Below are positions 48,729 through 62,171 of a stretch of 64,000 nt of DNA, in pieces. Source of the stretch: Gymnorhina tibicen (taxonomy: Eukaryota; Chordata; Aves; Passeriformes; Artamidae); NCBI GenBank assembly GCA_013399875.1, contig VXAZ01005694.1, forward strand, positions 791,331 to 855,330, written 5' to 3'. The translations under genes were made by a program, and so were the position numbers. The notes beneath the pieces were generated by a model, which was given only the letters and a program-made list of their open reading frames with translations, did not search any database and had not been told where the DNA came from. The stretch's first letter is position 1, and the number at the start of each line of letters is the position of its first letter.

Positions 48729-51700
48729 TTGCTGCTGTATCTGATCTTCTACCCAGGCATGAAAAAACGCAAACAGCAATCCTTGGATCTGAGTCTTCTG
48801 GAAGTTTGGGAAAAACTAAACTCCAAGTTCTGGACAGTCCTCACCTAAATCTTGCATTAGATTGGATTCTCAGGCGTCTGGGTTATCATGAGAACACATA
48901 GATACTGAATTAAAAACTGCTGGGTTTGAAAAATTTGATAGTGATAGCAAAACAATGATTTTTTTTTTTTCCTTGTGCTTCAGGGAAAAAAACACATTCT
49001 GACGAAAGCAGGCTTCTACCCAAAGGCATCTCAAGATTCCACTAAATTATGGGCTTTGGTTTATGAAACAGAAGAGTGTTTTTTTAAATGGCAAAAATTT
49101 TTGCTTCCGCAATATGTCACAAAACCAGAATATTTGTTATACAACAAAAGGCTCTTGCTGAATTGTTTGGAAATGACTGGTATGTCTAACTCTCTGAAAA
49201 ATGATGGTGATAAATTTCTTGGGTTATAACCCTCATGACAGATAGAAAACTGGCCTTTTAAATGAAAATTCTGATAAATTTCAGCAGTAAGTGTACTGTG
49301 TGCTACGATTTTATCATTAGACAAAGGCTGAGATGACACAGCTGCTACAACGTTGAACAATCCAACTAGAAACATGAAAAGGGACAAAGTTTGCCATCAG
49401 ATCTGAAATTAATGATAAACACATCTTTTGCCAGTGCATTATTTAAAACACACCTGGTGGTGCTAATATTTGAAGATAACGCTAGTAATTGTTTTAAATT
49501 TTGGCTTTTGGGGGGCCTAAAACAACAGCAGAGCTTCTGTTACCCGGTCTGTTCTGCTGTTCATGCACGTGGCAACTTATGATTTACAAAGATCTCTTTG
49601 TAAACCTCCAACATCCTCCACCCTCTGTGTTTGAGAAGATGGTGCTTCCAAGCAGTCCCGGTCAATATTCAAGCTGTGAGGCTTCCTGTTATTTGTGGCT
49701 CTTTGCATGGCTCTTCCAGTGTTTCCAGGGGCTTCTCTTAATTAACCCAGTCCCAGCCTCAGCCCCAGCAGTAAGCACTAGTGTGTGTTTTCTCAGTGTG
49801 ATCCGTGCCTGGCTGGTTTTGCAGATGACATTAAGACTGGAAATACAGACCATAACACCGAAGCCAACTGCAAAGCAGGCAGGTGCCGTTTAAAGCACGA
49901 GTCAATAAAGAGGGATGGGATGCTCCTGGCTGCAACACCCCCCTAGGAGGGAATAAAAATAAACAGCTCACAATAGATGAGAGATAAAAGCAAGTAAATG
50001 CACTGAATTATTTAAAGGGAACAGCTTCCTGTCTGATTTCCTTCTCACTATCCTAAGTTTTGAAGCTGTTCTTTCCCAGGGGTAATGGACTCCTGTAAGA
50101 GTAATGCAGAAGGTAAAGAGGAGAGGTTCTTCTGTTTGAAACAATTAATTGCTCTTTTCTCTTGCAGCCAGCAAGACAGGGCTTAGGGTGCAAACCAGGC
50201 CTCACATGTGTTTTCTGGGTCAAGTACTGGCTTTCAGTCTCACTCGTGCTGTATAAAAGGTTACATTTCACCCCCTTGCACTAATGGAATGGTATTGTGC
50301 TAAGGAGGTGCACTGTTAGAAGCATGAGAAGAGCATGAAACACCTGCATCTGCTGGGTCTGATCACCACCCACTACCATGTTCCTTTGCCTTCTTTCACA
50401 AAGAGTTTGTGCCTCAAGAATGGGCAGTGGGGTCAGCAGGTGACTCACGCAGATGCTCTGCAACGAGGCACGTGGCTTGTCCCGAAGCCTCTAAATGTTC
50501 AAAGTTCCGCTGTTTTAATTATAGAGCTGTTTCAGTAATTATTTTAGAACTCTGTGGAAGCTCAGCCCTAAAGCAAGGCTCTCTCCTCATTCTGATATCC
50601 ACACGGCAGCCACATTCCAGAGAACTGCACGGCATTCATGTGTGCAGGGAAGCAGGGAAATAAAACATGTTAATCCTACAGACGTTCAGTGCCAGCAGTC
50701 AACTACTGAGGCAAGGAAGAAAAACTAAGCAAAACCTTTGGACCTTGGTAAGAATGCAGAGAGGAGCGCATTTTCTCTGCTTCCTTTGGAATGTAGATGC
50801 TGTTCCATATTTTAGGCTGTTTTACACTGCTGGAAATACCTACCTGGCTTAACCAGTGGATGAAGTCTGCAGGTAGATGAAGATCCTTAGATGCTGTCAG
50901 CCTAGTGCATCAAACCTTATACTTTTTTATTTACTGGGAGAAAGTAACCTATAAATAAACGTATTTTGGTCAGAATTTTTCCTTTGGCAATATGTATTTG
51001 TTCAGAGTGAGACCTTTAACAAAAATGTATTTCCACAGTGGTTTTTCCCCCTGGGGTAAGAAGAGGGATATTTTTTCAGCATTCTTAAAATGGAAGCAAA
51101 TGAAGTTTTCTGCAGCAAATGCTTTAGTCTAACTAGTTGGAGTATTTTGAAACTTATTTCACATAACAACAACAGGATAAAAGGAAATGTCTCAACATCA
51201 TTAATTTACTTGAAGTCATTGCAGTATCTTATCGTGTGAAGTATCTTAATGTTTTGCTTAAATTTAAAATTAAAAAAAGGCAAGTTGAAATTTTTTTTCC
51301 ACCTGTTGGAAAATTTAAGCTATCTGTACTTCGGGTGATTTACATGAAGTGATTTGTCAAGGCATGGCGTTGCATTTCAAGAGAATTATTGTGACTGTCA
51401 AATACTGTGATATTTTACTTCTGTCTACGTTAATTAATCTATGTTTAAATAAAAAATGAGAAAAATTTCAGTTTCCAGAAACCTGCTCCATTCCAAGAGT
51501 AAGTCTAATGGCAACGGGACAAGGACTTGACCACAATGCACATCTCAAAAAAACCCCAGCAGCTGAAAGCTGTACCTGGCAAAGCACACACGGTCATTCT
51601 TTGGAGGCCTCCTGTGATAACATTTCAGATATGACACACACCTGCCTGCACCAGCAGAGCAACGTGTTTTCACAGGACCAGTTACTGCTGCAAATGTTGT

Positions 51701-53656
51701 GAAGCCTTTGCTTTTGGTAACTCAGGAGGCTGCACAGTTTATCTCTGTCTTCGGTGAGCCCTGCACGGGCAACGCCCGGATCCCGTGGCCCCCCTCAGCC
51801 CCCAGCACACCAGAATCCAGCTCAAGGTCTCCACCATGGAGGTCTTTATCCATGGGGGATTTCCAGATTCCAGAAGCAGCCTAGGGCCTACAACTCATGG
51901 CCACTAGAATTTTACAACTACCTAGACCCCTTAGTTGAAAGACAGAGTAAATGAGGCTATAAATCCTTACTTATACTCATTTTGATTTTTGGCCCCCTCA
52001 CTTGCTTCCATCGTTTTTGTGATAGGATTTGTTATGTATTTCCCCTATGGAGTTCCTTAACTCATTTAAAACATGCTTTTCTTCATACATTCACAAATAT
52101 TTGAACGATTTGCCACATCAGATTCCTTAATAAACAATTCATCACCAGTGCTTAGTGCTACTTTGATAGGCGAATTTCAAACAAATGGCAATATGAAAAC
52201 TTACAGGTAAAATTAATCTTGTGTAGATTTCCTTCCAGTTCCAGCTGCAGCTACAAAGCTGGATTTGTTCTCCTGTGAGGAACCACATCAAACCATAAAT
52301 CTGCAGCACTCCCAGGTGGGTCCCAGGGCAACAGAAGCAGTTTGTTGACAAGAGCACGAGGCTTCCACTAGCTCCGGTCCCACGATTCAGAGATGCCATC
52401 CTTGAGGAGATACCTCTGACAACTTTTTCTGAGCTGCAGCAAGACACAAAGGAAAACTGAATGTAGAAGTAAAAGGTTTCCAAATAGAAGTGAGGTGAAC
52501 ATGCTCGAGTGCTTTTTCAAAACAGCAGGACAGGCAAACATAAAAAATTACCTTTTCAGTGTATCCCCTATGGATGCCAGTTTTTTCTTCTCTACATTTT
52601 CCTTATAGTCAGACTTGAAGAATGAGGCAAGACGGATCACATAAGAACTTTTTTGGTGTTAACTCCTCATGCCTCTTTGTCTCCAGCGTGCTACAAACCC
52701 AGAGGTAACAGGACACCAGGGGGAGATTAAATAGCCATCAGTCTGAGAAAATGCACCTAAAATACAAAGGGATGATGGGAATGTCAACGCAGATTCAGAG
52801 TTTGGTGCTTAGGCAACAGAGCGGGGGAGCAGCAGGGGTCGTGCCTCGCGCAGGTCACTGTTCTCCAAGGAGTTCCAGGCAAATGGGCTGCTCCGTGGGG
52901 GATCTTGCTGGATCAGTAGGGCCTTCAGGCACACGCAAAGGCCTGACCCCACGGACCTCATTGTAAGAGGGAGCTCTTGGAGACACAGTTTTGTTGCAGC
53001 CACCCTCTGTACAAAAGCGCCGCATTCCGAGAGCCCCGGCTCCCAGGCAGGAACGGCCCGGCCGAAGGGATTCCAGAGGGATACAGCAGTGACCATACAC
53101 TCACAAATAAAGCACGCGGTGGCAAAAATAAAAGCAAGTAAAATCTAAGAACGGGTTGCCAGAGGTGTACGTTGCCACATCTCCGCAGAGGCAAGAGAGC
53201 TAAGAGAAGTCACGCAAGATAAATCTCCCTCCTGACAGAACAGCAAAGGACTTCAAAGCAGAACTGGCAACACACAGAGTGGGCACAAAAGGAGCTGAGA
53301 AATAAAAGAAAGGTTGAAAGTGGTACAAAAGAATGAAATTTTAAAGGGCGAGAATGTGCTGAACAACAATGCAACCCTGGAAAAAACAGTCAAATTTAGG
53401 TCTTTGAAAGATGTGGATGAAGAATTATCTTACAAAGCCCTGTGCCACAAACTGGATGAAAAATAAGGTTCCTTCTTTGTATTTTCTCTGGATCCCTCAG
53501 GATCCCTCCGGGTTTGGGAAATAAAATTCATCGGTGACAGGTATGAAAAAAAGAAAGCACAGACAATCTTCCTCATAGTGCCAACAAAGAGCCATTAGAC
53601 AGGAGGACCTGCTACACATCACGGTCTCTATTTAGTGTGAGGAACTGTTAGTAGGA

Positions 53657-53704
53657 TTGGGGGTTTTATTGTGTTGTGTGGGGTTTTTGTTGTTTTGGTG
53701 TTTT
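53657..53704 (-). repeat. G/T-rich low-complexity tract
   Basis: Nearly pure G and T on the plus strand, so A and C on the minus strand: GGGGGTTTTATTGTGTTG, then GTGTGGGGTTTTTGTTG and TTTTGGTGTTTT. It is the reverse-strand counterpart of the A/C-only tract at 26.6 kb. Confidence 0.85.
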
Positions 53705-54958
53705 AAAAAAATGACTTTTACCAAAAGAAAAAAAAAAAACCCACGTATTTTAATGGCCAAAGGGAAGTAAGTAAATAAATTTAAATAAGGTCAAATACAG
53801 GAATTGGGCTTGCTAGATTCCACAAAAATCAAACTGTTGTGACCTTCCTTTGAAAAGGAAGAACTGTTTAATGGCTTTATAGGCTTGAACAAATTAGAAA
53901 TGTACTGAGTTACGCCTCTTTTGAACCAGCACTTCCCTTCTCTCCCTCTTGCTAACTAATGGCAAAATGTTTAAAGCCGTGGTAAACTGAGACACTTTTG
54001 AGCAGAGTGTTGTCATTCCTGCAAAATGCAACAATAAATTTGAATTCTCTTTAAACAAGTCATAACAGAGCCACTAACACAAAGCACAAATCACAAAACG
54101 AGCAGGGATAAAAACATCTGCAAATGTCTTTGAGTGCCGCAATGCCTTTCCAAGGAGCGTCCAGGCCAGACTGAAGAGTGATAACATCCACTTAGAGCCG
54201 TGTCAAACTGCTGAGCACACATCCCAGACCCAACCTGCCAGCAACACGAGGGAAGGCAGCTTCCAGCTTGGGTGCTGGATCATTGTTGTGTTTCATTCTG
54301 GCTCACAAAAACACCAAGTACTCAAGTAACTACTTTACCATGCACTTAATCCCCATGTAAAAATAACAAAGGCAACTGCGCAGCAGCTACAAACAATGAA
54401 TTTAACCAGCCACGGGTGGCTGAGAGCTTGAAAGGTGGGAGACATCCAAGGGGAACTGATTGGTGCCAACACAACTCTTTACAGCTGGAAAGCTCTCTGA
54501 TATTAATTTCAGGATTTCAGAAACAACGTGCCTAGAAGCCGTGGGATGGTTGAACCAGAAGGTGATGCAGTGCTTTGTGGCAAGGATATCTAATGGCATT
54601 TACGTGGTCAGCAGGTGAGTATATAAAACAATTTAGCTAAAAGCCATAAAGATCTTAAACACCAGATAAAGATTTTTGCGAGAGCATCAAATTGAAATTT
54701 CACCTTGCTTGTCTACTGCTTTTTCCAAGGGGAAAAAGAACCCCAAAACCTGAAACTAACTACCCTAATGATATTTTTTTTCTCTTCAAGTATGATCCAT
54801 CATCATGCACACACTCTTCCCCCCTCCCTGTCCCATGTTTCCTCTGGGGCTTAAGCATCTGAAATGCTTTCATAAATCCATCTCTAGTCTGATATTTAGT
54901 TGTGGAGTTCATTGCTTAGAAATAACCACCAAAATCCATTTTTTGATGACCAAGTAAA

Positions 54959-54979
54959 TTTTTTTTTTTTTTTTTTTTT
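54959..54979. repeat. Poly(T) run, 21 bases
   Basis: Twenty-one T on the plus strand, the longest homopolymer in the window. If it were the poly(A) of a minus-strand retrocopy, the body would lie to the right, but nothing recognisable is there. Confidence 0.95.
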
Positions 54980-57900
54980 GGCGGTATATCTAATTCATCC
55001 TTTTGCTTTGGAGAGTCAGAAAATTCCAAACGTCTTTCTTGGAGTCATAATTGTATTCCCCAAAATAAAATATATTCCAGAGCACCAAAGATGCTTTCCT
55101 GTGACACGAAACAGTGTCAAGGGTTGGGGTACCAAGTACTTGGAGATGAGAAGTCTGAGAGACCTTCATCTTCTCCTAGTTTGGCTACCTCATTTCTACT
55201 TTACTTTTCCATTTTTCTCACTTGTGAGAGGAGAAAACACAGTCCCAACCTCAGGGTTGATGAGATTAGGAATATTAACAGGGTTCAGCCTAACTACAAA
55301 GGTAAAGCCTGACTTTGTATGGCATGCTGAGGATGCCAGGCATCAGTTTTATATTCAGGACAAATGTATTCATATCTGCAACCACTAACTAGGACTATCC
55401 TGAGCCATTTGCCCCAGTGAACATTTTGCAAGCTGATTTCATCACATAGCTAGTGCCTCAAGCCTTCAAAACAGAGGTAAGCAGTAATCCATGACTGAAA
55501 AATACCTGGTGGTAGTGGTGGGGTTTGGAGGGGAAGCTCACTGCTTTGCATTAGGAGATGCATTATCAAATTAGCATCCTTAGCAATGCACGAGAAGCAT
55601 TTCAGTACACTGGGCAGATCTATAAACCATTTTACTGCATTCGAAACTTAATCTTCACATCTGCTTTGCTCTCCACGTTAGCTGTGAGATAAAGCGTTGG
55701 AATAGTGATTACAGACAGTTTCTGCCAAAAGCAGGTTCTGCTGCCTGCAGGTATCATAAAACCCCCTACCACGCCTGCTCCTTTCCCTCTGGTAAGCTCA
55801 TCCTGCACTCGGTGATGCAGTTTACAGATGTCATTGCCCTCAGTTCGGCTGCTATTCCCTCCGCTCCCCCACCCTGGCCCTGCCTGGATGGTGCTTTTTT
55901 TAACATTGTCAGAGGATTTCTAGTGCTTCCAAAGGATGCACGCACCCCACAGGCTCCCTGTAGCTGCTGCCACAGAGCAGTTGTTCCCAGAGATGTTCAA
56001 TAGCATAGAAATACATGAATCCTCACCCTGCACAGCACCGGCCTGGTCATTTCACTCAGTAATGCCAGTTCAGCTTAATTCACACCACCTTCCTCTGCAG
56101 CCATGGGGTGGAGGGATGGGGAGGCATCCGTGGCAGTGCAGCACAGAAACCCACTGAGGGAAAGGTCAGCTTTCAGTCTTGCAGGGGCTTCTGAGAGCAG
56201 CAGCAAAGTTAAAACAAAACCCTGTGTGGGAACAAGAAAGCTCAGTGAAAATGTACATTTGAATAGAACTTGGGGTGACCATCCGTAAGCGGGGGTCAGA
56301 CACACAACTGTGGCAATCCACGCGTCCGCATGCAGCTCACAGACCCATCGCTCATCAAATGGTGGCATTCCATCTCTCCTCACGCTTCCTTTAACTGGCA
56401 GTTCCCACCTCTCAGAGGGGCACAGCCAAAACGTTGCTTGGGGCCCTAAGACTGCGTTAAAAATCCAGGTTTCTATAAACTTTCTGAACACTTGGGAGAC
56501 ACCCAAGTCAAAGAGGGCTGTTGCCTTATTTACCTCACCCCCGTGGAATTCTGAAGTCTACCGAGGTTATTTATAGACAAATACTCATTTCTCTATTATT
56601 CAGCATTTTTGGAATCCAAGCATTCTCTGGTAGTAGCCCAGCTTCCAAAATCCTAGGAGCCATACTCGCAGTTACATTTCTTGACAAACACAACCATGTA
56701 ATTACGTGGTGGCAGTTATTCCAAAGTATTTTAAGTACCAGGAAACGTGGGAACAACATAAAATAAATAGCATATTACAGAATAATAACAATATGAATCA
56801 CACGGGACATTTTTTACCTTAGCTACGTGTAAATGAGCCAGTTTAAAGTTTAGCTGAGGCTGCTGCAATCTCTTCATTTTAACTGATCTGGAGTGCCACC
56901 AAGAATAATATGTCCTGACTGTGAGTCAAGGTGAGACAACTTACGTAAAGTCTTAGATGTTATTCCTGTCCGTGATTCTCCTTCTCTGCTTTTCATCTCC
57001 TGCGCTTTTGGATCCTAGGGGGTTGTTCTGGCCAAGAAAAAGTTGTGTTTTCCCACAGCCCGCGCTGCTTGGGTGGGGACTGCAGCGTCCTTGCCAAGTG
57101 GCCTGAACTCCAGGGGTTTGCTTCAAGTGCACCAAAGTTTTCCAAGAGGACACCACCTCACCATGAAGCTGTTTCCAGAATCCTGCAGCAGCAAGAGATA
57201 AAGGATTCGCACACAACTTCTTCAGCTTCCAAACATGGTTTGAAACAAGCCGATTTCATTCCAGAAGCCAAACCATCTCAGTTTAGAATGTTCTCAGCAA
57301 TTATACGTTCAGGCACTTGGTTTGAACTTAAGCTTGTTAGAAAACAAAGCAACTTAAAATATCAGTAACTGTGTTTGGAGTTGGTGGATGAACAAATACT
57401 TCAGGAAAACAGGAAATGGTCCTAACAGGTGCTTAAAGAACCTTTGTCTTTGCACCATGGCTGGAAATACGACGCAGAACTGTAATCTTTAATGATAAAA
57501 AAAGGTTAAAATATTGCAAAATGCTGTTCCACACTTTTGATTACGTGAAACCCCTGTTCTAAAACTCACCTGCTTCGTTTCTTGATGCACAGCAGAGAGC
57601 ACTGCAGGACAGGGATCAATGTCCCCCTACTTCATCTTCACTGCTTCCCCACATGTGCTGTAGACAAAAACCGAACCCTGGCAGCCCTTAGAGGTATAAT
57701 CTTCCGAGCATTTTGAAAATCAGAACACCTACAAAAGATAACCGAGGGACACTTGAATCATGAGCCAAGGAGGTGAAAGAAATCTTCAGCTAATTCACCT
57801 CACTGGCATGTCTGATACCAACCGTAATATACCTTAAGTGATGCTCAAGAAAAAAGTCAGAGATGCTTGAAATCATAGACTTTTAAAAAAGTTTACCCTG

Positions 57901-60900
57901 CAGCTTTTAGTTAAATATTCAGCCTTAATGTTGACCCTGTTCATGTCCTTGGTCTCCATTACTACGAGGACTTGGCTTTCTTTCACCTAATTACTGGCAA
58001 ATAGACACAAGAAGATGAAGAAAAATATCAGATATCAGAAGACTGAAAGAAAAATACAAGAATTGTCTGTTTTATTCACTCTTCCTCTTGTTGTTGTGAT
58101 AATGCTTTATCAGCAACCTTTTACCGGCAGAGAAATTAAAATGAAGAGTTTGTGGCAGGATCTCAGCTGTGGAAGACAGGGAGGGAAATGTCAGTCAAAG
58201 CAGCAGCTTCTGCACATTTCAAACTGCTCAGAGACACCCAAAAGGAGTGGAGGAGCTTCCTCTGACACCAAGGAACACAATTGATGCTGGAGGACTTATA
58301 ACAGGTCCTACTGCTCCTGCCAGCATGAGGGGAGCTGATGAATGGAGCTGGAGCTCAGCAGTACCCAGGATTTATTTTCTAGCATCGTAGTATGTCAGAT
58401 GAAAAAGACAGGCAGGCTCTTGTACCCGTTACAGTGCCAAATGTCACAGGCAAGCTGAGTAAACAGGGTCAGACTAAGCTTTTCTGGAGATAAAGGCTTC
58501 TCCCCCTCAGCTTGTATATAGTGTAACAGTGGGGTTGATCCAGAGCTGCTGTGGCTGCCTTAGGACTGCAAAACCTCCCACATCTGCTACTCCGACACCC
58601 TCAATGAGTCTAACAGGCTGCTTCACAAAACTCCCAGCACAAAGTCAGACTCCTGAGTAAAGCACAAGCAAAACTCACCAAGTGCTCACAGAATCTGTGA
58701 CATCTCTGCATTTTTCCTTCTTCCAGTATTAGGACAATTTATTTTTTCTATATTCTTTACTTTTCTCTGACTGAAACAGAGAGACCCAGATGAACACCGA
58801 GTGTCCTTTGAACTGGGAGGTGGGGGGAGAATTTAATTTTTAAGAAAGTATTAAAAATATTACAGAGCTATTTTATTTGCTCCTCGAGGTTCCACAGGAC
58901 ACTTGTACAACGAGATAAAGACACAGGAAAGCAAGCTAAATTTGCTAGATGTTTATTCTCATTAGTGAACATAGTGGGATAAACAGCACGTCACAAATAT
59001 CTGAGCATCACAAAGTGGGAAATCTAAAGTATATAGGAAAAATACCTTAACTGTTGACTTTTGAATTTTACCTGATTTTCTGGGTCTATTTCCAACATGA
59101 ACAGCTCTGAGTTACTTATACAAGGCAGTCATACATTATTAAAGTATCCCTTGTTATGCTTTTTACTGTTTTGTCAAACCTAGAGCATGAAAATCTTTAT
59201 GCTCCAGGTGCAAGCTGCATTTTTACTTTCCACAGCTGAGCATAGTGTCACGGGCACATATTTCTCCAGAACCAAAAGAAGGATCTAGTAACACCTGCAG
59301 CTCTTCATGGAGCAAGTCAAAACACAGAAGAGCACAGATGGAGATGCTTCTCTGTCTATACATGGCACTAAACAAATTCAAGCCTGCTTTGGTTTGCTCA
59401 GTGCTCTTGAAATAAAAAGCAGCTCTAAATTCAGATCTCAAGTTACAGACAAGCATTCAAAGATGCTCAGACTGTGACGGAGTTTAATCTTTTGCAGGGA
59501 AGGTAAGATGGCAGATAGGGTTTCTTGAAAGAAAGGAAGTGATGAATGCTGAATTAAAGATCTGAGCTGGGGAGGGCAAGAAAGGAACCTTAAGCAGCAT
59601 CAGGATGGAATGCCAGCCTGGATTACACATCCAGAGCATCTGAAATGCTGCACAGCATCAAAGACATGGGGAAAGAAGTAAAGCAAAGGGCTGGGGGGAT
59701 GAGCCCTGCTGCAATCTGAGCATGGAGAAACTGTAAAATAGGCTCCCAGGAAGGCGTGGGATCATTTTGAGCATTACAAAGAACCTAAGTACTCCAAATT
59801 AGCTACTGCAGTAACTTTCTGATAAGAATGAGTATCCCACTATGTTTTTGGAAGGATTTATCCCTTTGCCAAGTGAGATGCATGCAGATGCAGGAAGGGA
59901 ATTCCTTTTGGTGATGTAGTTTGATGATCAAACTACAGCTGTGTAGACTTAGTTAACTAGACCCCACTGGAGACCTGAAAGGAACCAGCTTGCACAGGTT
60001 TTTATCTCCAGGACAGGGCTCAGCCACCTGCCTTAAGGCGAGGTGAATCACCGTGGGGGAGTGAGTTCTCACGGCGCTTTTGCCTGCCAGAGCAGCCTGT
60101 CTGAGTGGGTGAGATGCGTGATGGAGATGTCTCAAAGCAGGGAGGGGGACTTGCACCATCATGTCCCATTAATCCCAGCAGTAACTGGGTGGCACCAGCA
60201 GGGTTAGAAGGCAGGGTGTGCAGGACCTTGTGTTTTCCTTTTCAGGGACAGGAGCCAGCTCCCACCCCAGTCACTGTAGCTGTCAGCTGCAGAAACCCAG
60301 AGTCGTAGTGGCTTAAAATAACCCCCCCTCCTCTCAGGAGCTGGTGCAGCATCATTCCCCACTCAAAAGCTGTTCACCAGCTTTGGGAAAAGAGCAAAGC
60401 CTATTTGCATGAACTTTCAGAATGCAGTTTATATAATGCTTTACCAGCCTTTTCGAGAGAAAGGACAGCAGTTGTGGAAGTTCTGGAAGTGTTTTGCAGC
60501 ACGTATCACGTTGGGAACAAGCACAAGGGAAAGCTCCTCTTTCAAGAACGCTCTCCTTCCTTTCTGCCATGATAGTCCATGCCAGCTGAAATCAAATTAG
60601 AAATGTACGATACAGCTCCCACAGGTGGGGATGTTCAGATCTGAGATGATGACTGGCAGTTGCAGAGCTAAAGTACACCTACAAAACCAGAAAGAAGGTT
60701 CATGCAGCAGCATCCATCCACTTGGCTTCTTCTGATCCAGGCTGCTGTCTGGGGATATCTTTAGTTTATAATCCTCATTATAGACTGTGAGAAAAAAAAA
60801 TTAATAAAAAAGAAACAAAAAGACAAAAGAGACAAGGCAATCTTCCCCCAAAGAAGCACAGAAACAACTCAACCCATCACTTCAATCCCTTCTTCCCAAC

Positions 60901-60930
60901 TTATTGCAAGTCTGAATTTCTTTGGGGTCT
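54980..60930. other. Unique sequence, no gene seen
   Basis: The 162-codon plus frame at 54900-55388 runs through the T21 tract and is treated as accidental. No repeat family was recognised in these six kilobases. Confidence 0.55.
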
Positions 60931-60975
60931 AAAAGAAAAAAAAAAAGGAAAAAAAAAAGGAAGGAAGAAAAAGAA
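60931..60975. repeat. 45-base purine tract
   Basis: An uninterrupted run of A and G, mostly A with GG steps toward the right end. A further A-rich stretch lies 100 bases upstream at about 60791-60835. It is low complexity. Confidence 0.92.
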
Positions 60976-61399
60976 TCAGTATGTTTCAATATAGTTGCCT
61001 TTTGCTGCTGTCTCCATTCTGTTCTCCGCTGAAAGGCATGGAAGATGTGCCAAAACAACACAAAATCACTGTTCTTCCTCCCATGCTCCCAGCAAGACAG
61101 GAAACACTATGGCCTCATGAGAACAGTTTTTAAAAAACAACTGTGGCTGATCCCGCACTGAGCTCCATGGAAACAACAATGGAACTCATTGCTGGACTGC
61201 AGCCTAAATCTGGGGTTTAGCTCCATTTTTTTGAGTTAGTTCTCATTTTGTCCGAAACAGCCTACACATCTCTGGGTACAGCTCTGCTGATCTGTCAGGA
61301 GCTAAGCTGGGCTCTCCAACTTCTTTCTAAGCAAGATACCAAGCAGCCATGAAATGGTAATGACTTCCAGTATTTAGTCCAGTAACCCACAGGAGGAAT

Positions 61400-62090
61400 G
61401 CAGGTAAAAGTTTGTTGACTAATGCTGCATTATGTAAAGCCAGGATCAGATAAGTGCTGATATTTTTTCTATGCTTGCCACGATGAATAAAAGCACACAA
61501 AGCTTTATTTCAAAATATAAATGAGGTTGGGCTGAACAATTCCTGTAGCTCTTTTAAAAATTACACAGTTGAAAAAGAATTGTCAATCAATTTTATAGGG
61601 AACAATGAATGCTAAACCTCATTCAAGATTGTTTCTGTACTGGTCTTATTTTCCTCGCATAGAGAGCATTATTTTGATCCACATATCAGATGGTATCTTT
61701 ATGCCCCGTTCTTTGAATGATTTCATCTCTCGTGCACAAAGCCACAAGAGAATCCTGAAAGACCTTTTCAATTTGTTGATCTGAAAGAGTGTTTGAATGC
61801 TGGAGAAGCCCAGCTATTTTATATCCTTGACTTCATTATTTTTACAAAGTACAGCTACATGTGTTGCACTTTAGCCAGTAAGGATGCCATTGAAAATTAT
61901 AAATATGCCACTCAGTATGCAGGGCTTTTTTCCCTGGCTGCAACAAGATGTTCTGCCAGCTAATTCACATTTGCATGGCATTGTAATATTTCCATTAGCA
62001 TGGCTGATAAAAGTTTTGAAAGTCTGGACATGTTGGCAACCTTCAATGTTTTTCAAGACACTTCTGCCCTACCTCTTCTTGAAGAAAGGA
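61400..62090. promoter_or_regulatory. Enhancer-like AT-rich block
   Basis: This block of about 700 bases is AT-rich and nearly CpG-free, and has dense developmental factor-type words. These include TCAATCAA (61583-61590, PBX/HOX-like), an E-box CAGATG (61687-61692), TAATT homeodomain cores, and a POU octamer ATTTGCAT (61969-61976) with CTAATTC just before it and TGATAAAA just after. There is no simple repeat inside. The texture is that of vertebrate conserved non-coding elements, but that is a judgement by eye. Short AT-rich words also occur by chance. No coding frame is convincing. Confidence 0.3.
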
Positions 62091-62151
62091 AACAACGAAA
62101 GAGCCAAGCTAAAGAACTAAACTAAATCATCATGACTTAGAAAAATGACGA

Positions 62152-62171
62152 TTTTAATTTAATTTAATTTT
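62152..62171. repeat. (AATTT)n short tract
   Basis: Four units of AATTT/TTAAT lie at the right flank of the AT-rich block. It is a minor microsatellite. Confidence 0.85.

Larger units (their letters stand above)
47515..54958. other. Unique sequence, no gene seen
   Basis: Contains the 18-base poly(A) and the G/T tract listed separately. About 51120-51460 is AT-rich and repeat-free with homeodomain-like cores. A GC-richer stretch with several CpGs lies at about 52810-53070. No recognisable exon. Confidence 0.5.

Noticed and set aside
54900..55388. 162-codon plus-strand open frame with a phenylalanine run
   Set aside because: It reads through the 21-base T homopolymer and contains no recognisable motif.
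57868..57900. AAATCATAGAC, reminiscent of the CR1 terminal repeat
   Set aside because: Only about eight bases match and no CR1 body follows on either side.
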